Below are positions 6,956 to 12,194 of a stretch of 12,194 bases of DNA, one piece after another. A program made the translations under genes and the position numbers. The DNA comes from Actinomycetes bacterium (GTDB lineage Bacteria > Actinomycetota > Actinomycetes > Actinomycetales > Cellulomonadaceae). Every line of letters begins with the position of its first letter. The stretch's first letter is position 1. Below the pieces are notes generated by a model. It worked only from the letters and a program-made list of their open reading frames with translations. It was not told where the DNA came from and searched no databases. The stretch is from positions 1-12,194 of the forward strand of contig JAEWOA010000156.1 in NCBI GenBank assembly GCA_023461115.1. Reading direction: 5' to 3'.

Positions 6956-8176
6956 ATGAGAACTCATTTAGTTTTAAGTATTGCAATCGCTACATTAACA
7001 TTTAGTGCTTGCAGTAAAAAAGATGTGCCTGTTGAAACTAAAGAGAATTCTATGCAGCAGGATAATTCAGAATTTAAAATTATTGTGTCCAAGGATAAAT
7101 TTAATCCTATTGAAGATTGGGAATTTGATAATTCTACATTGAATAGTGAAAAAATTTATTATCCAAATAAAGGTCTTAAGGGGGTTTTAGAAACTTTTTT
7201 AAGTACCAACCAACCAGTTACAGTACTAACCAACTTCAATCAATTACAAATTGCAAAAAAATTAGTTAATCCAAATGAAAATCAATTAATTGTAATGGGA
7301 AACAATGATTGTACGGCTGGTAGTTATACAAATGTAGCTCCAGATCTTAGTAATAATCAATATTTTAGTTTTGCAAATAATTTGGCGATCAATTATGCAA
7401 GATCGATAATAACACCAGTTATACCAGAAAAAGGAGAATTTGAGTCAACGATTGAGCATGAGAAGTTAATTAGTGAATTAACTAAAAGTGGTCTATCAAA
7501 AGCGATTAACTATGATGTAAGGTTGCTTGAGGCAGCATTAAATACTTCTACTTGTCAAACAACTTTTGTGATTCCTCCACACTTTAAGTATGAATATGAT
7601 GCTGACTCACAAATCCTTACTTTTAACCATATTGCAAGGTATTCTGAATATATTTCAGATACTTTAGCTAAATTCAAACTTAAACCTGAATTAGCAAAGG
7701 ATTTCTCTGAGCATAGTAGTGTTTACTATATGGGTAAACTATTCGAAATTACTGAAGATAAGAAACTCTCATTTGTAAAAATATTTTTCTTTAGAGAAAT
7801 ACCAAAGATGTCTAATGGAAGGCTCATCGAAAGCACTTATAATTTCATTCCTCCTGTAACTCCAATTGAATTTAGACAAAGATTTGCTACTCAAATAGAT
7901 GTGGATAACTTGCAAAAATTTTCTTTAGATAGTGCTTTAGAGAATATGAGTTATAAAGATATAAAGCCGGGTAGTAAAATTGATTTTACTTTTGGACTAG
8001 AGAATTATATTTCTCCTAAAAATTTGAATGAACAAATATCCAAAAATAAAAAAAATACAAATAGTCAAATTGAGTCCCAAAGTTCAGATGAACAAAATGA
8101 AGTAGAAGAAGTTGAATACTATGACCATGCCTATGATGATGATTTAGAGGAAACAAGTGTTCCTCTAAATCCATAA
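6956..8176 (+). CDS. Predicted lipoprotein of unknown function
   Basis: I do not recognise a family for this 406-residue protein. It begins with a clear lipoprotein signal peptide (MRTHLVLSIAIATL, then lipobox FSAC), with C19 as the probable acylated cysteine, so it is likely membrane-anchored and periplasmic or surface-exposed. The mature part has two further cysteines (C119 in NNDC and C200 in STCQ) that could form a disulfide. No transmembrane helix is seen after the signal. The last 30 or so residues (about 376-406) are very acidic and probably disordered, rich in E and D with EYYDHAYDDD. The ATG has a strong ribosome-binding site 5 bases upstream. Base composition is very low in GC (16 of 60 bases at 7081-7140), unlike the neighbouring minus-strand module. 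The position between the integrase and the element backbone suggests a cargo gene. Function is unknown. Confidence 0.7.
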   Translation: MRTHLVLSIAIATLTFSACSKKDVPVETKENSMQQDNSEFKIIVSKDKFNPIEDWEFDNSTLNSEKIYYPNKGLKGVLETFLSTNQPVTVLTNFNQLQIAKKLVNPNENQLIVMGNNDCTAGSYTNVAPDLSNNQYFSFANNLAINYARSIITPVIPEKGEFESTIEHEKLISELTKSGLSKAINYDVRLLEAALNTSTCQTTFVIPPHFKYEYDADSQILTFNHIARYSEYISDTLAKFKLKPELAKDFSEHSSVYYMGKLFEITEDKKLSFVKIFFFREIPKMSNGRLIESTYNFIPPVTPIEFRQRFATQIDVDNLQKFSLDSALENMSYKDIKPGSKIDFTFGLENYISPKNLNEQISKNKKNTNSQIESQSSDEQNEVEEVEYYDHAYDDDLEETSVPLNP

Positions 8177-8268
8177 AAATATTTTAATTATAAATGGTTA
8201 GTGTGGAGTTCTGTAAAGATGAATTGATCATTTCATAAGTTCCATCTTTGAATGTTAATCTGAAAATT

Positions 8269-8302
8269 AAAAAGCCCCCATCTTTGATGGGTCTTTTTTT
8301 TT
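8269..8302. terminator. Bidirectional intrinsic terminator
   Basis: CCCATC (8277-8282) pairs with GATGGG (8286-8291) around TTT, and the outer AAAAAG (8269-8274) pairs with CTTTTT. A run of nine T follows on the plus strand (8294-8302). On the minus strand the flank gives GCTTTTTAATTTT. It therefore ends both the plus-strand lipoprotein transcript and the minus-strand module. The stop codon of the Gp3-like gene (8301-8303) overlaps the T run. Confidence 0.85.
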
Positions 8303-9179
8303 ATGCCACTTTTTCTACAGTTTGCCTGAGAGTGTTTGATATGGCGTAACCATTTTCTGGATCTGCTGAGTTTTCATCTAAAGGGTAAAACTCATCGATG
8401 ACGTCGGGATCTTCTTCAGAATTAATCTCAAATACAGCATTGGCAAAACCTCGTCTGGCGATATGATCTAAAGCCTCCTGATAAAACCCTGCCTGCTTGC
8501 TCTGTTCATCAATTTGCTTGGCTTGAGTAATGGCATCATTGAGACTAATCCCATCCCTTAAAGTTAGATCCACGTAATACACCGGCTGACGATAGCTTTG
8601 TGTGGTGCTTTTGCCTCTTAAAGTCAGTTGCAAAGGCAGGCAAGAGAGTAAACCTCCTGAAGCTGCGTGGTAATAACTCAGCCGTGCAGCCAAAGTCCGA
8701 ATACTGTTAAATCCTGTGGTTCTAAAGATGAAGGTGCCAAACTCATCCGAGTCATCTAAATTCACATGCAAGCGTCCATAAGGCTTGCAGTTACCTCCTT
8801 GAGCCAACGGACATAAATCTGGTTATGGACAGGGATGTTGCTCTACACCTTGATTAGTTAAACGCTGGCATGTTTCACCGTTGCCGACACATACTGGACG
8901 GCCAGTCTGTCGATCAAACAAGCTATATTCTGCACGTAGGTTTAAATCTGGATCATTAAAGATCATTCTGACGGGGATTGAGCGTAGCTTTTGATTCGGC
9001 GTACTGGCTCGAAGCTGTTCATCTAATGGATGTTTGACCCATCCCTCTTTGCTTTGGATCTGGGAAGTAATGGTGAACTGATCATCTTTTTCCGGTAGGC
9101 GTTTGCCATTCTTTTCTACTACCCGACCAATACTGATACGCCCTAGAGCTGGTGGTGTAATCGCTAAACCTTTAATCAT
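8301..9179 (-). pseudogene. Gp3-like (recombination directionality factor-like) metal-binding protein, interrupted by an in-frame stop
   Basis: From the ATG at 9179 the frame codes for 118 residues, then meets TAA at 8823-8825, then continues in the same frame for 173 more codons to TAA at 8301-8303. Both halves read as one family: DPDLNLRAEYSLFD at 77-90 in the first, and CKPYGRL, FRTTGFNSIRTLAARL and the acidic C-terminus in the second. It resembles proteins on plasmids and integrative elements labelled 'hydrolase or metal-binding protein' or recombination directionality factor-like (Gp3-like), recognised from memory. The cysteines C97, C104, C117, C123 and C131 look like a metal-binding cluster, and the stop (codon 119) lies between C117 and C123. 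Start context is good (GAGGA, 8 bases ahead). The second half has only a TTG at 8805-8807 with no ribosome-binding site, so independent translation is unlikely. A one-base change from a sense codon such as TCA would explain the stop; a sequencing error or read-through is also possible. Confidence 0.75.
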
Positions 9180-9263
9180 TTTATTTTCCTCAATTTGATT
9201 TTGTACAGATCATCCAGCTTTATGTGGATCACCTGATTCAATAAATATGTATATAGCTCGCTA

Positions 9264-9322
9264 CAAAAGCCGCGACCGTTTGCCCTCTATTCCTAGCGAA
9301 TGGAGGGCGGGGAGCGGTTTTT
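9264..9322. other. Large GC-rich hairpin between exonuclease and Gp3-like genes
   Basis: An 11-bp stem with one G-U pair (9282-9292 with 9298-9308) closes a 5-base loop, CTAGC. An outer helix pairs AAAAGCCGC (9264-9272, one bulged base) with GCGGTTTTT (9314-9322) across an internal loop. It is far more GC-rich than the DNA to its left and lies outside any gene, 33 bases past the exonuclease stop and 85 bases before the Gp3-like start. It may be a terminator or attenuator, a structured leader RNA, or a DNA site such as an origin or protein-binding hairpin. Confidence 0.5.
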
Positions 9323-9354
9323 GCGCATCGCTATTTAAATGGGCTGAAATAGGC

Positions 9355-10419
9355 TTAGTCGGTATAGATATTGAAACGACGACCGCCTTGCTTCTGAAGT
9401 GGATAAAGCTCGATGAGTTCAGGCTGGCGCTGAAGCAATGCCTTGGTATTCAGACTGATGGAGTCTTTGGCTTTCTTCCAGACCACAGAGCCATTGGCAA
9501 AGGTGGCTCGTTCAGCATCTTTCATCAGCATTTGGATTTGATGCTTCAGCTGGTCAAAGCGTTCCTGCTTGTGCTGAATCTCTTCTTTCATTTTAATGAG
9601 TTGATCGAACATCAAATTGGCATTTTCATTTTGCGAGAGATCTTCAACGCTCAGTGGGATATGCGCTGGATAGAGTTGCTGAATCGCTTTGGCTGCGGAT
9701 TCACTGGCATCGACTGATGGCGGAGTATCCGTTTCCACACATTCCCAGAAATAACGCTCTGCCTGAATGATGTGTTGAATCACTGATTCAGACCGTGTCA
9801 CTTTGAAGATTTTGGTTTCATGCCCACAGATCAGAACACAGACATGTGCAGCCTGTTTGCCTGTTACCGCAAGTTGGTGCTGCACCTGACACAGCACGTA
9901 TAAAGGCACACCATCTCGCCATAGTCTGGCACCATGTTCCCCAGCTGTTTTACATTCCAGAATCTGCACGTCATCGCTACCCACGACCGCATAGTCCAGA
10001 TTTGCCAACATAAACGACTTATCGGGATCGGGATGCTGAAGCACGGCATTGACTCGTCTCACTTTATTATTGGTATGCAGGCTGTAGTATTCCGCTACCA
10101 GTGGCTCTAGCTGTTTACCCCAATACAACGGTGCAACGCCTGAGCTGTCATCATCAACGTTCTGCTGAGTTCGACCAGTTTTAATCATCCACAGTTCCAG
10201 CATCGACATATAGGGATTCAATCCACATGCGGTTGCGGCATCACTACTGCCAATGCCTTGCTTACGCACTTCTAGCCATTCTTGGTAATCCATATTTTTA
10301 GTGTTGGCTAAACGTTTGGCTGTCGCTGTTCGTTTAGCTGCGGTATTTGATTCATTTATCTCATTCGGAATTGGAAAATGAGGGAGTTGAGAGGTATTTA
10401 TCGGTGCAATATGATTCAT
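9355..10419 (-). CDS. YqaJ-family (lambda exonuclease-type) recombination nuclease
   Basis: The 354-residue protein carries the YqaJ / lambda-exonuclease PD-(D/E)XK nuclease fold in its first 230 residues. Visible are GIGSSDAA at 55-62, E105 in WGKQLEP, D142 in MLANLDYA, the catalytic E155-C-K157, and the following QVQHQLAVTG helix (Q178, H181, Q182). Such enzymes resect double-stranded DNA ends 5' to 3' and work with an annealing protein in phage- or element-encoded recombination. The C-terminal 110 residues contain a probable coiled coil (KMKEEIQHKQERFDQLKHQI) and a basic tail. I chose the start at 10419 because of the AAGGA site 7 bases upstream. The longer frame, to 10539, would translate back through the terminator at 10463-10490 and looks spurious. 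It lies between DUF932 and Gp3-like genes, a grouping known from conjugative elements and large plasmids. Confidence 0.88.
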   Translation of the reverse strand: MNHIAPINTSQLPHFPIPNEINESNTAAKRTATAKRLANTKNMDYQEWLEVRKQGIGSSDAATACGLNPYMSMLELWMIKTGRTQQNVDDDSSGVAPLYWGKQLEPLVAEYYSLHTNNKVRRVNAVLQHPDPDKSFMLANLDYAVVGSDDVQILECKTAGEHGARLWRDGVPLYVLCQVQHQLAVTGKQAAHVCVLICGHETKIFKVTRSESVIQHIIQAERYFWECVETDTPPSVDASESAAKAIQQLYPAHIPLSVEDLSQNENANLMFDQLIKMKEEIQHKQERFDQLKHQIQMLMKDAERATFANGSVVWKKAKDSISLNTKALLQRQPELIELYPLQKQGGRRFNIYTD

Positions 10420-10426
10420 GCTTTGA

Positions 10427-10431
10427 TCCTT
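10427..10431 (-). promoter_or_regulatory. Ribosome-binding site fixing the exonuclease start
   Basis: AAGGA on the minus strand, 7 bases before the ATG at 10419. It decides for this start over the in-frame ATG at 10539, whose extra 40 codons run through a terminator hairpin. Confidence 0.65.
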
Positions 10432-10462
10432 ATAAATAGCGAGGTCTGTAAAATTTTCGGCA

Positions 10463-10490
10463 TAAAAAAAGCCACATCTGGAGATGTGGC
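10463..10490 (-). terminator. Intrinsic terminator between DUF932 and exonuclease genes
   Basis: GCCACATCT (10471-10479) pairs perfectly with AGATGTGGC (10482-10490) around a 2-base loop. On the minus strand it is followed by seven T (10464-10470). It is about 80 bases past the DUF932 stop and only 44 bases before the exonuclease start codon. Confidence 0.85.
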
Positions 10491-10568
10491 AAAAGGGGGT
10501 TTTCACTGGAGAAGGATCATCTGCATGCCCCTTAACCATTATTGTAATAGCACTGGCTTAAATGAAAC

Positions 10569-11603
10569 TTAAACCACTAAGCGAAGCGCCTGTTCTAGTC
10601 CACGCTGCTTTAACGCAGCACCTGCACCAAACCAGGCTGAATCGAGGCGGTGATCGATACTCATGGCACGACGTTCATGGTCAGCAAACTCGGTGATTGA
10701 ACACAGCAAACCATAGGCAGTATCTTTGGCTGAGCTGAGTTCTGCACCTCGCCCCTGTCCATTAAACATGTTCATGACTTTAGTCATGGCACGTCCATTC
10801 GGTTCAGGCTTTTCTTTGGTTGGAGTTGGAGTAGCGATATTGCGATAGAATTGAATGATGTTCTCCTCCTGATCAGCAGCACTCATGTTGGTATTGTTAA
10901 ACACCGCATCAAAATAAGCAGCCGCTTCGCCTTGGGTGACTTTACGCTGACTCAGCTGCTTCATCTCATACATGTGTTCATCCCATGCACGAACTGAGAT
11001 GCCCAATTGTTGTTTGACTTTGTCCGCATCGAACTTAGTACTGTGTGGTACTTTCACCACACCAGCATTGCTACTTTGCCCACGTAGGGCAATGGCTAAT
11101 GTGTTATTACACACCACACGGATATTGGTGAACTGTGCTGTGGTGGCCAACGTACCATCACAGGCTGTTGCCAATAAAATATAACCATTGCTGACATCCT
11201 TGCCCTTGAGTGCTGTGCTTTGTCCAGTACGTGCCAATGCCCAGAACTTCTTCCCGCCTTTCAGTACACCAGCGGTTTCCAGCTCAAAGCCAGATTGCTC
11301 AGTCAGATCCCGGTAGAACTCCAGAATCTCTTTGGGCTGAACTTCCTGATAACGCTGACTGACCACAGACAAGGGTGCATGAGTATCGGAACGATACAGT
11401 ACTCGCTGTTCTTCATACGGCATGATGATGCTCTGCCCACGTTCATTCTGTGCCATGTAGCTGACATTTGAGGATTCAATCCGCCAATCCATGCCTGCTT
11501 GTTGTGCCCAGACTTCAATCGGCTGATTTTGAGTGAGTTGATTCCCTAGACCATGCCAAGGGGTTTCTCCGACATACGCCATTTGTTCAAGTTGATGTGC
11601 CAT
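10569..11603 (-). CDS. DUF932 (phage/plasmid-like, TIGR03299-type) protein
   Basis: The 344-residue protein has the hallmark N-terminus of the DUF932 family, with GETPWHGLG at 12-20, followed by the conserved middle part (PLSVVSQRYQEVQPKEILEF, then TNIRVVCNNTLAIAL). The family is common on plasmids, phages and integrative elements and has no proven biochemical role that I know. No signal peptide or membrane segment is seen, so it should be cytoplasmic. The start at 11603 has an AGGT site close ahead and lies 17 bases past the stop of the zinc-ribbon gene, so the two are probably co-transcribed. A low-complexity stretch, TPTPTKEKPEPNG, lies near residues 255-268. GC is clearly higher than in the lipoprotein gene (31 of 60 bases at 10921-10980). 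Its place next to a lambda-type exonuclease is suggestive of a role in DNA recombination, which is inference. Confidence 0.85.
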   Translation of the reverse strand: MAHQLEQMAYVGETPWHGLGNQLTQNQPIEVWAQQAGMDWRIESSNVSYMAQNERGQSIIMPYEEQRVLYRSDTHAPLSVVSQRYQEVQPKEILEFYRDLTEQSGFELETAGVLKGGKKFWALARTGQSTALKGKDVSNGYILLATACDGTLATTAQFTNIRVVCNNTLAIALRGQSSNAGVVKVPHSTKFDADKVKQQLGISVRAWDEHMYEMKQLSQRKVTQGEAAAYFDAVFNNTNMSAADQEENIIQFYRNIATPTPTKEKPEPNGRAMTKVMNMFNGQGRGAELSSAKDTAYGLLCSITEFADHERRAMSIDHRLDSAWFGAGAALKQRGLEQALRLVV

Positions 11604-11620
11604 CTTTATACCTATTATTG

Positions 11621-11908
11621 TTAATTGATTTGAAAAGTTAAATTACAGTCATTACAGATGTAAGATTTCTCGTTTTGCACGGTAGGAAATCCGGAATGTT
11701 TCTGTAAATAATAATTAAGTACATAGCCTAAGCTGGCTCCTGTAATTTCTCCAATTACAGAAGGAATTCTGTAAACTTTGGCCAATTCTTTGCCAATGAA
11801 GATAAGTGTTGGTTGTGACCAGATTTGGCTTGGGGCTTGGTTAGATCTTTTTGGAGCTAATCCAAGAAAAGTTATTTCTTTACTATGACAAGCAGGGCAA
11901 GTCGTCAT
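11621..11908 (-). CDS. Small protein with split zinc ribbon, function unknown
   Basis: The 95-residue product has CPAC at its start (C4, C7) and CNDC near its end (C85, C88). Two distant CxxC pairs can form a single zinc ribbon that brings the termini together. The middle (about 45-68, IPSVIGEITGASLGYVLNYYL) is fairly hydrophobic with small residues and might be a buried helix or a short membrane-associated segment. I do not recognise a family. The start has a clear AGAGGTG ribosome-binding site 5-6 bases upstream. It is the first gene of a probable two-gene unit with DUF932 (17-base gap). A strong terminator hairpin stands directly before its ribosome-binding site, so its promoter must lie upstream of that hairpin. 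GC is lower than in DUF932. Confidence 0.65.
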   Translation of the reverse strand: MTTCPACHSKEITFLGLAPKRSNQAPSQIWSQPTLIFIGKELAKVYRIPSVIGEITGASLGYVLNYYLQKHSGFPTVQNEKSYICNDCNLTFQIN

Positions 11909-11924
11909 ATGGACACCTCTAAAA

Positions 11925-11951
11925 TTAAAAAAGGTCTGCTGAGCAGACCTT
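11925..11951 (-). terminator. Intrinsic terminator ahead of the zinc-ribbon gene
   Basis: AAGGTCTGC (11931-11939) and GCAGACCTT (11943-11951) form a perfect 9-bp stem with loop TGA. On the minus strand the stem is followed by TTTTAATTTT. It ends the transcript of the minus-strand gene at the right edge (stop at 11998). Only 17-22 bases separate it from the next start codon at 11908, so it could double as an attenuator. Confidence 0.85.
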
Positions 11952-11997
11952 ATGGGTAATTATCATTTTTGTAATATGTATCTAAAATATATTGAAA

Positions 11998-12194
11998 TTA
12001 TTGGAAATTCTTTTTAATTTTATTGAGGTCTAAATATTTGTCTTTGAAATATAACAAGCTTTGATCTAGAGCTTGTCGATTAAATTCTTTAATCAGTAAG
12101 TTGTTATGTGTTGAGCAAGCTAATTGATCAATAGTCCTGTTTTCACTTGTTAACTTACATTTATAAGGCTGCATAAATTCAGATAGCTCGTCCG
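11998..12194 (-). CDS. C-terminal part of a small protein, possibly LprI-like (partial)
   Basis: On the minus strand a frame is open from the window edge (first full codon at 12192-12190) to TAA at 11998-12000, giving 64 residues. They contain YKCK (C12) and QLACST (C26), then a leucine-rich, charged helix (LLIKEFNRQALDQSLLYFKDKY). The spacing C-x13-C followed by L...D...L...Y resembles the lysozyme-inhibitor LprI-like / DUF1311 pattern, which is usually periplasmic. The match is weak and the N-terminus, including any signal peptide, is outside the window. The other two minus-strand frames hit stops soon after the edge, which supports this one. The terminator at 11925-11951 lies just downstream. 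Confidence 0.5.
   Translation of the reverse strand, partial: DELSEFMQPYKCKLTSENRTIDQLACSTHNNLLIKEFNRQALDQSLLYFKDKYLDLNKIKKNFQ

Noticed and set aside
8793..8800. Consensus-like AAGGAGGT on the minus strand inside the Gp3-like gene
   Set aside because: The only ATG at suitable distance is out of frame and meets a stop after five codons. The motif is explained by the codons for Gln-Gly-Gly.
8301..8807. Second half of the Gp3-like gene as an independent gene starting at TTG (8807)
   Set aside because: It begins in the middle of the conserved cysteine region with a TTG that has no ribosome-binding site. The frame is continuous with the first half apart from the TAA.
9247..9717. 156-codon plus-strand open frame overlapping the exonuclease gene
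   Set aside because: It runs through the GC-rich hairpin and then antisense to the well-supported exonuclease, has no family resemblance and no clear ribosome-binding site. It is a shadow frame.
10420..10539. N-terminal extension of the exonuclease by 40 residues
   Set aside because: The extra codons cross the terminator hairpin and its T run, and the ATG at 10419 has a good AAGGA site.
10378..10572. 64-codon plus-strand open frame between DUF932 and exonuclease genes
   Set aside because: It overlaps the start of the exonuclease gene and the terminator hairpin and shows no protein-like composition.
1..12194. tRNA gene, CRISPR array, insertion sequence or toxin-antitoxin pair
   Set aside because: I looked for cloverleaf-like sequence near the integrase, regularly spaced repeats, transposase motifs and small paired genes, and saw none. 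A computed search could still find a short or unusual one.

Overview
The window looks like a piece of an Acinetobacter (Moraxellaceae) chromosome, judged from the AT-rich DNA, from MutS and FdxA proteins that resemble that genus, and from the order usp / O-methyltransferase / M15 lipoprotein / fdxA / mutS. The genus call rests on recognition, not on a search. All coordinates and motifs were read by eye.

Positions 1-5108 are ordinary chromosome. They hold the last 23 codons of a universal stress protein (+ strand), then four minus-strand genes: a class I SAM-dependent O-methyltransferase, a lipoprotein of the zinc peptidase M15 (D-Ala-D-Ala carboxypeptidase) type, the 7Fe ferredoxin fdxA, and the mismatch-repair gene mutS. 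Strong hairpin terminators lie downstream of the M15, fdxA and mutS genes, so these are mostly single-gene units. The convergent gap between the stress-protein gene and the methyltransferase gene carries an inverted pair of DnaA-box-like 9-mers inside a larger inverted repeat.

Positions 5109-12194 look like the left part of an integrated mobile element inserted just upstream of mutS. A complete tyrosine integrase starts 232 bp from the mutS start codon. The gap holds an exact 12-bp tandem repeat that is a candidate integrase binding or attachment region. Next comes a very AT-rich cargo gene for an unrecognised lipoprotein (+ strand). After a bidirectional terminator the composition changes: 8301-11603 is clearly GC-richer and codes on the minus strand for a module familiar from conjugative elements and large plasmids. 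In order of transcription it holds a small split-zinc-ribbon protein, a DUF932 (phage/plasmid-like) protein, a lambda-type (YqaJ) exonuclease, and a Gp3-like 'metal-binding / recombination directionality factor-like' protein. The last window bases hold the end of another minus-strand gene, a small two-cysteine protein that may be LprI-like. The far end of the element is not in the window.

The most notable points are these. (1) The Gp3-like gene is interrupted by one in-frame TAA in the middle of its cysteine cluster, with the reading frame otherwise intact on both sides. (2) Each unit of the minus-strand module is preceded by a strong hairpin or terminator with little room for a promoter after it, which suggests read-through or antitermination control. 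(3) A large GC-rich hairpin between the exonuclease and Gp3-like genes is not explained by any gene. (4) DUF932 sits where an annealing protein would be expected next to a lambda-type exonuclease. No CRISPR array, tRNA, rRNA or insertion sequence was seen.
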